Positions 1-8,096 of a stretch of 20,617 bases of DNA are shown one piece after another. The stretch lies in IMG/VR virus record IMGVR_UViG_3300017962_000162, positions 1 through 20,617 of that record; one strand, given 5' to 3'. Every line of letters begins with the position of its first letter. Within the stretch, counting starts at the first letter, position 1. Origin of the DNA: a virus. Position numbers and translations under genes: made by a program. A model generated the notes under the pieces. It worked only from the letters and a program-made list of their open reading frames with translations, was not told the origin of the DNA and made no database searches.

Positions 1-2
1 CT

Positions 3-389
3 TTGAGTTCCGACAGGATATCATCAACCATAGGTAACCTAGAGGCGTTTGACTCTGGGGTCAGCCTTGACGCATTCCACATAGTGGGCACCATATTCAA
101 CAAGACCGGCAACCAGATCTCTGCCAGGGTGGACGGCTCCAACGCATTCACTCCGGTCAACGACTACGACAATGCCATCAACCAGAACCAGGACATAAGG
201 GTAATGAGGAACAGGTCCAATGAGAGGTTTGATGGCCAGGTGGCGGAATTCTTCGTGGTGGGCGCACTGCCGGGCACGGGCGGTACGGACATAACCGACT
301 TCCAGAAGGCTGAAGGATACCTGGCCCACAAGTGGGGTTTGACGGCGAATCTGCCCAGTGACCACCCGTTCAAGAACGTATCTCCGTAA
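3..389 (+). CDS. LamG-like virion/tail-fibre protein, C-terminal part
   Basis: The reading frame is already open at the left edge and the first in-window codon is TTG, so this is the C-terminal end of a longer protein. The visible 128 residues are rich in beta-strand-like sequence. They end in a segment reading KAEGYLAHKWGL followed by LPSDHPF. To my knowledge this tail is typical of concanavalin/LamG-type domains in marine phage and bacterial surface proteins, which bind glycans. The next gene begins 19 bases downstream, behind a late-promoter-like box, and encodes a fibre-like protein, so a role in the virion or adsorption apparatus is likely. The family call rests on this terminal motif only, and the upstream domains cannot be seen. 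Confidence 0.7.
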   Translation: MSSDRISSTIGNLEAFDSGVSLDAFHIVGTIFNKTGNQISARVDGSNAFTPVNDYDNAINQNQDIRVMRNRSNERFDGQVAEFFVVGALPGTGGTDITDFQKAEGYLAHKWGLTANLPSDHPFKNVSP

Positions 390-390
390 C

Positions 391-398
391 CATAAATA
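391..398 (+). promoter_or_regulatory. late-promoter-like box (CATAAATA)
   Basis: CATAAATA closely matches the T4 late promoter consensus TATAAATA. It lies in the short gap between two structural genes, with 10 bases between the box and the ATG at 409. No Shine-Dalgarno sequence is visible in that gap. If transcription starts about 6 bases after the box, the leader would be only a few bases long. Assignment is by motif and position only. Confidence 0.5.
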
Positions 399-408
399 CC
401 AGTAAATT

Positions 409-2607
409 ATGGCTAAACAGACGATAGATCTAGGTACACAGGGAGGTGCGGACGGCACAGGTGACAGCATCAGGACCGCGGGTGCCAAGATAAATTCAAA
501 CTTCACGGAACTTTACGCCACAAGTGCTGTACAGTCGCACATTGGCATGGCACAGAACGAGATCACGTCAACACAGTCAAACGCTGACATTGTGCTGAAG
601 CCAGCGGGCACGGGTGTTGTGAATTTCCCTGCCATCAACTTCAATGACAACAACATCGAGACCACTAGGACCAACGACGACATCAAACTTGTGCCAGCGG
701 GCATCGGTTCTGTCATAATCGACGGATTCTCAATCAAGGACAACAATCTAAATGTCACGCAATCTAACGCCAACTTGGAACTCAAACCCAACGGCTCTGG
801 TTCCGTGGCGATGAATCAGATAACCATTGACTCAACAATCAACATCAATGACAACGAGATAAAAGTCACCACGTCAAACGCTGACCTTGTGCTCACTGCC
901 AACGGTACAGGAAGCATCAAAGCGGTCAAGGTGGACATAGACGGTGGGGAGATCGACAACACAGTGATAGGTGGCGCCACTCCGGCCGCGGCCACGTTCA
1001 CTACCTTGACATTCTCACCTGTGGCACAGGGGTCACTGAGCACCACTGGACTACAGATAACCGACAACAAAATTACAACCACGCAATCAAACGACAATCT
1101 CGAGCTCGACGCCAACGGGGTTGGCTACGTAAGCCTCAATGGACTGCTCTTGCCACACGTGGACGGTGGCACGGGTCAGGTTCTCAGGACAAATGGAAGC
1201 GGTCAGTTGGGCTGGTTCACATCTCCTATCCTGTTGGGGGCATCCGACATACAGGACAACCAGACCAACATATCTTTTTCCACAAAGAACGACATAGACC
1301 ACGTGACAGCATCAGGTGATCATCACAGGGTTGAGTCAAGCACCGCTGTTCTAGACAGTTTCGTTACTTCTAAATATGACAGTGCCTGGTACCTTGCCGT
1401 GAACAAGGACGAGAACAGTTCAGAATTCGAGGTGGTCAAGCATTCTGTGGTGCACAACAATACCAACGCATTCATAATAAGTTCGGCGAGTGCTCAGACA
1501 GGAACCAACAACCACATAGTGGCAGATGCAGATGTGAACAGCGGAAACGTGAGATTGCTAGGAACCGGCAGTTCGTCCTTCAACTCCATGACCTACTACA
1601 GGATCGGCTTGGGAGATGATGACTCCACAGGCTACACAGGAGAACAGGAGGCCGCCGTTGTGATAAACACCGACGTTGATTCCGCTTCAGAGGTCATCGA
1701 CTCATGGGCACATGCCAATTACAGGGGTGCCAAATACTACATTTCAGTCAACAATGACTCAAAGACGGAACTGATGAACATAGAGGCAGTGGTCGTGCAT
1801 GACGGAACAAACGCATTCATATCATCTTACGGCATCGTCAACACAGGCAACAATGACCTGTTGACACTGACGGCGGCGATCAACGGAGCCAATGTCGAAC
1901 TGAGTGCCAGTGGGTTGGAGACAAACCTTAGGGTACACGCATACAGAATTTTACTTGCAGACAACGAAGCGGACAGATCAGGAACCAACGTGAACGTTAT
2001 AGGAAATGTCACAGTTTCGAGTGCCACAACTGATATTGACACCTTCGACTCTGGAAGTTACCAAGGGGCACATTACATTGTGGTAGGCTACAACGCCACT
2101 GAGGGTGCGGCATCCATATGTGAAGCCGCTGTTGTCACTGATGGTTCTAACGCATTCATAACACAATACGCACAGACCAGTACCAAGGGCACTGACCAGA
2201 TAACGCTGTCAGCGGCACACGATGGTTCAAGCACTGTTACTGTGTCGGCAACATCAACGTCAGGTGGTTCAACAACAGTGAACGCTTACAGAGTGAACAT
2301 GGCCAAACCATCTGGTACAGCAACAGCCACGGCCACACTGGATACTGTGAGTGCCACAACATACAGAGGTGCCAAATACAACGTGCAGGTGGTGGACACG
2401 GCGGGTGGAAACTACGAGTGCTTCGAGGTGAACGTGGTGCACGACGGTTCGACTGCATACACCTCAACGTTCGGCAACGTGGGCAACAACATAGACTTGA
2501 TCACAGTGTCCGCGGACATAAACGCAGGAAATTTGAGATTGAGGGGCACAATAAATAACACTAACGACCACACAGTGACAGTGGTCAGGAGGGTGATAGA
2601 AGCATAA
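409..2607 (+). CDS. repeat-built tail-fibre/adhesin-like virion protein
   Basis: This 732-residue protein has three regions. The N-terminal 40 residues carry a pattern (DGTGDSIRTAGAKINSNF) shared with the next gene and loosely with the gene at 6121, so it may be a common attachment segment. Residues 49-243 hold five copies of a ~25-residue repeat of the form DNxIxxxxSNADLxLxxxGTGSV, starting at 49, 80, 111, 148 and 219. Residues 316-732 hold four ~88-residue modules starting near 316, 431, 544 and 645, each with a YRGAKYxxxV strand and a VVHDGTNAF-type strand. The short repeated strands suggest a trimeric beta-structured fibre. The stop TAA overlaps the next ATG by one base, so the pair is probably co-translated. 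No signal peptide or catalytic motif is visible. The fibre role is inferred from repeat architecture and neighbours. Confidence 0.75.
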   Translation: MAKQTIDLGTQGGADGTGDSIRTAGAKINSNFTELYATSAVQSHIGMAQNEITSTQSNADIVLKPAGTGVVNFPAINFNDNNIETTRTNDDIKLVPAGIGSVIIDGFSIKDNNLNVTQSNANLELKPNGSGSVAMNQITIDSTININDNEIKVTTSNADLVLTANGTGSIKAVKVDIDGGEIDNTVIGGATPAAATFTTLTFSPVAQGSLSTTGLQITDNKITTTQSNDNLELDANGVGYVSLNGLLLPHVDGGTGQVLRTNGSGQLGWFTSPILLGASDIQDNQTNISFSTKNDIDHVTASGDHHRVESSTAVLDSFVTSKYDSAWYLAVNKDENSSEFEVVKHSVVHNNTNAFIISSASAQTGTNNHIVADADVNSGNVRLLGTGSSSFNSMTYYRIGLGDDDSTGYTGEQEAAVVINTDVDSASEVIDSWAHANYRGAKYYISVNNDSKTELMNIEAVVVHDGTNAFISSYGIVNTGNNDLLTLTAAINGANVELSASGLETNLRVHAYRILLADNEADRSGTNVNVIGNVTVSSATTDIDTFDSGSYQGAHYIVVGYNATEGAASICEAAVVTDGSNAFITQYAQTSTKGTDQITLSAAHDGSSTVTVSATSTSGGSTTVNAYRVNMAKPSGTATATATLDTVSATTYRGAKYNVQVVDTAGGNYECFEVNVVHDGSTAYTSTFGNVGNNIDLITVSADINAGNLRLRGTINNTNDHTVTVVRRVIEA
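553..1137 (+). repeat. five in-frame copies of a ~25-residue coding repeat
   Basis: These bases encode the five N-terminal repeats of the 409-2607 protein. The unit is D-N-x-[IL]-x(4)-[ST]-N-[AD]-[DN]-[LI]-x-L, followed by a G-[TS]-G-[SV] turn. Copies one to three are 31 residues apart. The fourth follows after 37 residues and the fifth after 71. The neighbouring gene repeats this layout almost exactly (2748-3320). Confidence 0.75.
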
Positions 2608-3755
2608 TGGCACAACAGACTTTGAACATTGGATCTACGGCGAATGACGGAACAGGTGATCTATTGCGTGTGGCAATGGACAAGGTCAATGACAACTTTG
2701 ATGAGATATATGCATCTCCGTTGTTCAACGAAGACATAACAATCAGCGGAAACGAGATCAGGGCCAATAGATCTAACGATGATCTGGTGTTCGCACCATC
2801 TGGCACGGGTTCAATATTATTTCCGGGCATCAGGATCAATGACAACAACATCGAAGCGGTGCGATCAAATGATGACATCAACATTATTCCTAGTGGGACA
2901 GGCTCTGTTACCATAGGTTCTATATCGATAAAAGACAACACCATATCCACCAATGCCACGAATGCCGATTTAGAATTATCTCCCAGTGGTAGCGGTATAG
3001 TAACCGCACCAGAGATCACAGTTGACTCAAACATCAACATCAAGGACAACGAGATCAAGACCACAGTGTCCAACTCAGACCTTGTGTTAAATGCTTCAGG
3101 CACTGGATCTGTCAAGATCACAAAGGCCAACATAGACGGCGGCACGATAGACAACACAGTGATAGGTGGTACCACTGCTGTGGCAGGCACTTTCACCACG
3201 ATCACAGCAAACACTTCCGCAGTGATAGACGGAGTTACAATAACAGACAACACCATTTCTACAAACGCATCAAACGCCAATCTTGAACTTTCGGGCAATG
3301 GAACAGGCACTGTAACGATCAGTGGATTCTCTTTCCCAACTTCCGATGGTTCCACAGGGCAGTTCATCAAGACGGACGGTGCAGGAAACCTGGGATTCGC
3401 CACGGCTGGTGCAACATTGAATCACAGCGACATAGCGGACGCCACCACGACAGTGGCCAGTTCAGCAACATCTGTACTGAACACTTTTCCACTTGCCACA
3501 TATAGAAGTGCCAAATATTTTATATCAATCACTGACACAACAAACAGCAGATTTGAATTTGTTGAAGCCAACGTGATACACGATGGAACGACCGCCTACA
3601 TATCATCATATGGTTCGACATCAAACTATGCAGGTGCGCCCACACTGGCTGATCTCACTGTGGATGTGAGTGGCAGTGATGTAAGACTTCTTGGAACAAA
3701 CATATCTGACGACTCTTGTGTGTTCAAGTTCCAGAGAACAGCAATAGACGTATAA
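2607..3755 (+). CDS. paralogous repeat-built fibre-like virion protein
   Basis: This 382-residue protein is a shorter paralogue of the preceding gene. It has the same N-terminal pattern (NDGTGDLLRVAMDKVNDNF), then five copies of the same ~25-residue repeat starting at residues 48, 79, 110, 147 and 214. It also shares an IDGGxIDNTVIGG linker after the fourth repeat. Only one C-terminal module follows (about 292-382, YRSAKYFISI and VIHDGTTAY), against four in its neighbour. The ATG shares its first base with the upstream stop codon, implying translational coupling. The gene probably arose by tandem duplication followed by gain or loss of C-terminal modules. No Shine-Dalgarno sequence is needed or clear. 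Virion function is inferred. Confidence 0.75.
   Translation: MAQQTLNIGSTANDGTGDLLRVAMDKVNDNFDEIYASPLFNEDITISGNEIRANRSNDDLVFAPSGTGSILFPGIRINDNNIEAVRSNDDINIIPSGTGSVTIGSISIKDNTISTNATNADLELSPSGSGIVTAPEITVDSNINIKDNEIKTTVSNSDLVLNASGTGSVKITKANIDGGTIDNTVIGGTTAVAGTFTTITANTSAVIDGVTITDNTISTNASNANLELSGNGTGTVTISGFSFPTSDGSTGQFIKTDGAGNLGFATAGATLNHSDIADATTTVASSATSVLNTFPLATYRSAKYFISITDTTNSRFEFVEANVIHDGTTAYISSYGSTSNYAGAPTLADLTVDVSGSDVRLLGTNISDDSCVFKFQRTAIDV
2748..3320 (+). repeat. five in-frame copies of the ~25-residue repeat, second gene
   Basis: These bases encode five copies of the same DNxIxxxxSNADLxL...GTGS unit found in the upstream gene. Spacing between copies is 31, 31, 37 and 67 residues, nearly identical to the upstream gene (31, 31, 37, 71). 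This indicates duplication of the whole array as a block rather than independent repeat growth. Confidence 0.7.
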
Positions 3756-3766
3756 CACAGAAAACA

Positions 3767-3913
3767 ATGAAAAGAAATGACCATAGGCGCAGGCCTAGAT
3801 CTGCACAATCTGAAATAGCACGACTGCGGGAAAAACTACGCAACGAGCGTGATCCAATCGAAAGAGAGAACATAAAACAGCACATCGAACACTGGACCAG
3901 AGCCAATAAATAG
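3767..3913 (+). CDS. small arginine-rich protein, unknown function
   Basis: A 48-residue protein, starting MKRNDHRRRPRS, strongly basic at the N-terminus and then mixed-charge helical (ARLREKLRNERDPIERENIKQHIEHW). I chose the ATG at 3767. A TTG-type start 51 bases upstream would overlap the previous gene and add nothing recognisable. The gene sits alone between two large structural genes and ends in a TAG inside the late-promoter-like box of the next gene. I do not recognise the family. The charge pattern would suit a nucleic-acid- or protein-binding helix. The similar small gene at 6697 also lies between structural genes. Confidence 0.55.
   Translation: MKRNDHRRRPRSAQSEIARLREKLRNERDPIERENIKQHIEHWTRANK
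3905..3912 (+). promoter_or_regulatory. late-promoter-like box (AATAAATA) plus Shine-Dalgarno
   Basis: AATAAATA resembles the T4 late promoter consensus. It overlaps the last codons of the small gene ending at 3913. It is followed by AAGGAG at 3920-3925, six bases before the ATG at 3932. This is one of the few genes here with both a promoter-like box and a clear ribosome binding site. Confidence 0.5.
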
Positions 3914-3931
3914 CATTGTAAGGAGTATTTT

Positions 3932-6118
3932 ATGGCAACGCCGGTGTGGACGACCACAGCAGGTAAATTAGCGACATTCGCCGAGGACAGTTCGTATTCA
4001 CTACAACTGGAAGCGAACACCAGCGACTCTACAGCCATAACTTACTCAGTGATAGCAGGTAGCCTGCCCTCAGGAATGAGGGTCACATCAACAGGACTAC
4101 TCACAGGAACTCCGGCCTCGGTTGCCAAGAGAACTCTTTACACCTTCGTCGTGCGAGCCACGTCGGGTTCCACTATCACGGACAGGACATTTTCAATTGA
4201 TGTGGAGGGACAGGACGCACCTGTGTTCACCACCGCATCAGGACAACTACAACTGGACGACTCGACCAGGGTTGGACTGTACTGGGTTTTGGATGGCGAA
4301 TATGTCAACTTCCAGTTCACAGCCACTGACGTAGACACTAGGACAGGACAATCACTCAAATTCGAGATAATTTCAGGAATACTGCCTCCAGGACTCACAC
4401 TGAGCGAGTCAGGACTTCTGTCGGGTATATGCCAATTGACAGATGACTATTTCGAGGATTCCACAAGACAGATAGCGATGACCTTCCCGATAACCGTAAG
4501 GGTCAGTGACAGCACCAGTGTAACCACACAACAAAATTCAATTTATGTGTATTCGGCCGCTTACTGGAACGTGAACAATCCAAACATCACCATAGACATG
4601 ACGGAGATAAACAATTTTCCAATCACAATGGACCATACTTCTCAGCGTAGACCTGTGTTCCTGACAGACTCAAACCTCGGCACGTTCAGGCACGACAACC
4701 AACACGTGATAAAGATAGACATAGACGACCAAGATTCCACAGGCAACGATTTCGTCTACTCATTACAGAGTGGTACGCTTCCGCCAGGATTGACCATTGA
4801 CTCAAACTCGGGAGAGATACATGGTTACCTGCCTAGGCAGGGTGAAGTCACCAAGGACTACTCTTTCACCGTGCGGGCAACACGTACCATGGACACAGGA
4901 CAGTTAGTGTACAGTGACCAACTGTTCACTATGACAGTGCTTGGAGACATAGACATAGGTGTGACGTTCACCACTCCTGCCAACGTGGGCACTTTGACTG
5001 CAGACATTCCTAGCACATTGGCCATAGAAGCAACCGCAGATGAACCAAACAGGGTGTTGTCGTTCTCAGTGACCGGCGGTTCTTTACCAACTGGAATAAC
5101 ACTGTCGCCATTGGGCAATCTTGTTGGAACAATAGATCCCAGTGACTTTACAGATTCTACGAGATCATTCACATTCACAGTGACGGTCAGTGACCAATAC
5201 CAAGAGTCGGCGGCCACCAAGGAATTCACTCTGACCATCAACATACCTTACACGACAATAGAGTACGGCAACCTGATGGGACACGCCACGTCGTTCATAG
5301 ACCAGAACATTTTCTACAACATCGCCCAGGACCCAAACATCAACTCACCGGAAGAGATATATCGTCCAGAGGACAGTAATTTTGGCATGAAGTTAGTGCC
5401 AGAGATGTTGATGATGGCAGGAGTAGAAGCACAAACTTTGACAACTTTCCAAAATCAAATGGAATTGAATCACGCTCCTATAAATCTTTACTTCGGACAA
5501 CTTAAAACAGCGGTGGCCAAGCAGAACGGTACGGTACTTTACGAAGTGATCTACATAGACATGAAAGATCCGTTTGTCAACAACGACGGTGTTGAGACAG
5601 GCGCGACAACAATCAGACCAAACGCGGTGGAAAACATGCGAGACAGGATCAAGTCTCTGGGACACGATGAGTGGACCTTCTTGCCCTTGTGGATGAAGAC
5701 ACAGCAGGCAGGATCAAAAGGACCTTTGGGATATGTGAAGGCAGTGCCGATTTTGTATTGTAAGCCAGGCGCATCTGCAAAGTTGATGAAAAGGATAAAG
5801 GACCTGAATTTAAAATTTAAAAACATAGAATTCATAATTGACAGATACACCGTCACAAAGAGCAAGGTTTCACCAACAACTTTCACTGGAGATGGGTCAA
5901 CGATGTCATTTGAACTTGACGAAATTGTACACGAAGAAGATATTTTGGTAAAAGTTAATTCCACAGTGCAGGTTCACAAGACCGATTTCCATCTCACGCA
6001 CGACACAGGCGCTGTCAAAACCACGATAGTGTTCAACTTGACTGCACCATCTCTCGGAGATGTTATAAGGGTGGAGAGAACGAACGATAAATATCTAAGA
6101 TTTAAGGATATTACATAA
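3932..6118 (+). CDS. large structural protein with four putative-Ig repeats
   Basis: A 728-residue protein with a good Shine-Dalgarno sequence (AAGGAG, six bases before ATG). Four copies of the pattern YSVxxGxLPxGxxxxxxGxLxG lie at about residues 38-62, 144-168, 276-300 and 377-402. This is the signature of the He_PIG (putative Ig) family of cadherin/Ig-like beta-sandwich domains, common in phage and bacterial surface proteins. From about residue 440 the sequence changes to a different domain of about 290 residues. That domain ends with a segment (FTGDGSTMSFELDE, then ILVKVNSTVQV) resembling C-terminal beta domains of other phage structural proteins. No signal peptide or enzyme motif is visible. 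A tail, neck or fibre role is inferred from context. Confidence 0.75.
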   Translation: MATPVWTTTAGKLATFAEDSSYSLQLEANTSDSTAITYSVIAGSLPSGMRVTSTGLLTGTPASVAKRTLYTFVVRATSGSTITDRTFSIDVEGQDAPVFTTASGQLQLDDSTRVGLYWVLDGEYVNFQFTATDVDTRTGQSLKFEIISGILPPGLTLSESGLLSGICQLTDDYFEDSTRQIAMTFPITVRVSDSTSVTTQQNSIYVYSAAYWNVNNPNITIDMTEINNFPITMDHTSQRRPVFLTDSNLGTFRHDNQHVIKIDIDDQDSTGNDFVYSLQSGTLPPGLTIDSNSGEIHGYLPRQGEVTKDYSFTVRATRTMDTGQLVYSDQLFTMTVLGDIDIGVTFTTPANVGTLTADIPSTLAIEATADEPNRVLSFSVTGGSLPTGITLSPLGNLVGTIDPSDFTDSTRSFTFTVTVSDQYQESAATKEFTLTINIPYTTIEYGNLMGHATSFIDQNIFYNIAQDPNINSPEEIYRPEDSNFGMKLVPEMLMMAGVEAQTLTTFQNQMELNHAPINLYFGQLKTAVAKQNGTVLYEVIYIDMKDPFVNNDGVETGATTIRPNAVENMRDRIKSLGHDEWTFLPLWMKTQQAGSKGPLGYVKAVPILYCKPGASAKLMKRIKDLNLKFKNIEFIIDRYTVTKSKVSPTTFTGDGSTMSFELDEIVHEEDILVKVNSTVQVHKTDFHLTHDTGAVKTTIVFNLTAPSLGDVIRVERTNDKYLRFKDIT

Positions 6119-6120
6119 AA

Positions 6121-6684
6121 ATGGCAAGTAAAATAATACCAGGAAACATAGACGGCACTTACCCGATTGCGGGTCAGGACAACAGCAGTCAGGGTTTCAG
6201 AACAAACTTCACGGCGATCAAGAACAATTTCACTGAGGCAAAGTCAGAGATCGAAGACATACAGAGCAACAAGGCCAGTCTTAATGCCACCAACGATTTT
6301 TCTGGAAACATCATCAGTGATGGAGAATTGAAAGACAACAGCGAAACTGTACACGCCCATGGCACACTGGCAGGTACCATAACGTTGAATCACGAAAATG
6401 GCCATTACCAGACACTGACCACGAGCGGTTCGATAACACTGGCGTTCTCAAATTTACCAGCAACTAATAAACTGGGGCGTATCATACTTGACGTAAACGT
6501 CACATCAACCTCACACACGATTACCATCCCGAGCGCCGTACTGGTTTCGGGCAATGTATCAGGTGGTGACGGAAGTTCTGACACGATCACAGTGCCTACG
6601 TCGGGCAGGTACCTTTACGAATTCATGACACCAGATGCGGGCACAACTGTTCTCATGCATCAACTAGGAAACAACTACATCTAA
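6121..6684 (+). CDS. virion structural protein, fibre-associated
   Basis: A 187-residue protein starting two bases after the preceding stop, with no clear Shine-Dalgarno sequence, so probably coupled to its upstream neighbour. The N-terminus (residues 7-36) reads GNIDGTYPIAGQ, then QGFRTNFTAIKNNF. This resembles the N-terminal pattern of the two repeat proteins at 409 and 2607 and may be a shared docking segment. The middle (about 85-160) is beta-rich and low in charge, with ITLAFSNLP and HTITIPSAV. The C-terminus (GRYLYEFMTPDAGTTVLMHQ) looks like a phage beta-domain cap. Structural function is inferred from composition and position at the end of the fibre-like cluster. Confidence 0.65.
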   Translation: MASKIIPGNIDGTYPIAGQDNSSQGFRTNFTAIKNNFTEAKSEIEDIQSNKASLNATNDFSGNIISDGELKDNSETVHAHGTLAGTITLNHENGHYQTLTTSGSITLAFSNLPATNKLGRIILDVNVTSTSHTITIPSAVLVSGNVSGGDGSSDTITVPTSGRYLYEFMTPDAGTTVLMHQLGNNYI

Positions 6685-6685
6685 T

Positions 6686-6692
6686 AGGAGGT
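6686..6692 (+). promoter_or_regulatory. strong Shine-Dalgarno deciding the start of the 84-codon gene
   Basis: AGGAGGT lies four bases upstream of the ATG at 6697 but only one base from the in-frame GTG at 6694. The ATG is therefore the better start. Confidence 0.65.
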
Positions 6693-6696
6693 AGTG

Positions 6697-6948
6697 ATGT
6701 ACTTTCATCCATTACAAGAAGAAATAGGAAATATGTCTGACGAGGACATTTCTAAAAGGATCAAGGAACTGTCCAGGAAAGTGGCCATAGCAAGGCGTGG
6801 CAGGAATCCTGAGATGCTTTACAATCTGCAGATGGCATTGAAAACTTATCAGGACGCAATAAGACAGAGACGTGTAGAGGAATGGCACAAGAACAACAAG
6901 AAGTTAAGGAATGAGCCAGACCACGGTGACCTCATAAACATGGAATAG
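6697..6948 (+). CDS. small charged helical protein, unknown function
   Basis: An 83-residue protein. It is helical-looking and highly charged (SKRIKELSRKVAIARRGRNPEM, then YQDAIRQRRVEEWHKNNKK) with no membrane segment or cysteines. The ATG at 6697 was preferred over the GTG one codon earlier because of the Shine-Dalgarno spacing. The gene closes the structural block and precedes a set of unassigned genes. The family is not recognised. It resembles the 48-residue gene at 3767 in charge pattern and position, but I see no convincing residue-level alignment. Confidence 0.6.
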   Translation: MYFHPLQEEIGNMSDEDISKRIKELSRKVAIARRGRNPEMLYNLQMALKTYQDAIRQRRVEEWHKNNKKLRNEPDHGDLINME

Positions 6949-6960
6949 TAAATATTCCTG

Positions 6961-7596
6961 ATGCCAAACAATTTCACTTGGAAGACAAAATTCAAATCAA
7001 TAATAATAGTAGACAACGAACTGTTCCCCAACGAGTACAGCGTGGAGATATCACTGACACCACACACGGCAAGCCTTAAGGAACAGACCGAGTACTTCGA
7101 CAGGTTGAAGAATCTGTTCGAACAGGTGTTAGCCAACACTATCACTGCGTGGCGAGATGAACCGTTGTACCAAACTTTGAAGGCCAGCAGTAAAAACAGA
7201 TTCATTGAATTACCAAGACCACCCTATGACCAGATAATGGCGGCGGTGTGTTTCTGTAAGTCAAACTCTATCCTGGAAAGCAACATGGTCATCAACTGGG
7301 TAAAACTGAATTCGTGGCAGGGTGATGGTATTACCTACACGGTTGACAAAGACAGCAAAGAGCTTATACTTTTAGATAGGCCTGACTGGTTCTCGGCGAA
7401 ATACAGCAAGTTTGATCCGTGGTGGTTGAGGCCTGACACGGCAACATATGACAGAGAATCAGACAAGGGAATATACACAGGACATTTCAGTTGGAACAGC
7501 CAACAGATTACCATTGACAAACAGCACCATGAACATGCTAAAATATTTGAATTCAATCCAAAGGTGCTAGATGGCGGAAAAGACAAAGACAAATAA
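6961..7596 (+). CDS. conserved-looking phage protein, unknown function
   Basis: A 211-residue soluble-looking protein, rich in aromatic residues, with many tryptophans in the second half (PDWFSAKYSKFDPWWLRPDTATYD). The start ATG follows an AGTAAATATTCCTG leader, which includes a weak late-promoter-like AGTAAATA six bases before ATG and no Shine-Dalgarno sequence. The last 26 bases overlap the next gene, so the two are probably co-expressed and may act together. No catalytic motif, signal peptide or transmembrane segment is evident. Nearby structural genes make a minor virion or assembly role possible, but I do not recognise the protein. Confidence 0.65.
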   Translation: MPNNFTWKTKFKSIIIVDNELFPNEYSVEISLTPHTASLKEQTEYFDRLKNLFEQVLANTITAWRDEPLYQTLKASSKNRFIELPRPPYDQIMAAVCFCKSNSILESNMVINWVKLNSWQGDGITYTVDKDSKELILLDRPDWFSAKYSKFDPWWLRPDTATYDRESDKGIYTGHFSWNSQQITIDKQHHEHAKIFEFNPKVLDGGKDKDK

Positions 7597-8092
7597 TCAT
7601 GGTGATGTGACGTACTCGGAAGAGGACGCCATCGAACTGCTGTACACTGATCCAGAATTCAATATATCTAAACTGTTTTTCCAAGACACAGCAAAATACA
7701 ACCAAGCATTGAAGCAAACAGGTTTGGACCTGCCCGAGATATCGACCACACCCGACAGAGGCCCTGTCGCAGAGTTTGACAACAACAACATCAACAACTG
7801 GCACATGCCAGAGAAATACTACAAAATCAACGTACTGGAATGGTTACTGGAGAGGTGTCAGAATGACGAAGAGAGATTTCGTGTGCAATTGGAGTACTCA
7901 CTGTTTGAAAAGAAGAATTTTGTCAAAGTCCTTCAGTTCCTTATCTATTTCGTTGACACGCTGAGAGAGAACAATGTGGTATGGGGAGTTGGCAGGGGCA
8001 GTTCGGTGGCCAGTTTCTGCTTGTTCCTGATAGGAGTACACAAGATCAATCCATTGCTGTACAATTTGAACATCACCGAATTTTTAAGATAA
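7571..8092 (+). CDS. protein ending in a DnaE-like GRGS segment
   Basis: A 173-residue protein. The first ~130 residues are acidic to neutral and unrecognised. The last ~38 contain VWGVGRGSSVASF followed by LIGVHKINPLLYNL and a final ITEFLR. This matches the conserved stretch of bacterial DNA polymerase III alpha subunits (DnaE) of the form GRGSsagSLvaY..gIt.idPl.y.LlFeRFL. In DnaE the catalytic aspartates follow shortly after this segment, but here the protein ends at that point. It cannot be a polymerase on its own. It overlaps the upstream gene by 26 bases, and the next gene starts five bases after its stop. The match is from memory of the motif. Function is unknown. Confidence 0.65.
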   Translation: MAEKTKTNNHGDVTYSEEDAIELLYTDPEFNISKLFFQDTAKYNQALKQTGLDLPEISTTPDRGPVAEFDNNNINNWHMPEKYYKINVLEWLLERCQNDEERFRVQLEYSLFEKKNFVKVLQFLIYFVDTLRENNVVWGVGRGSSVASFCLFLIGVHKINPLLYNLNITEFLR

Positions 8093-8096
8093 TTTT

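Noticed and set aside
2585-3403. Long minus-strand open frame of 272 codons
   Set aside because: It lies opposite the repeat-coding region of a clear + strand gene. Its translation is a low-complexity Pro/Val/Ser mirror of those repeats, with no start signal of its own.
6087-6093. ATAAATA inside the end of the 728-residue gene
   Set aside because: It is 27 bases before the next ATG and within codons for a normal-looking C-terminus. The spacing differs from the other promoter-like boxes, so it was not listed.
7571-8092. A true DNA polymerase III alpha subunit
   Set aside because: Only one short motif is present. The PHP domain and catalytic aspartates are missing, and the frame does not continue downstream.
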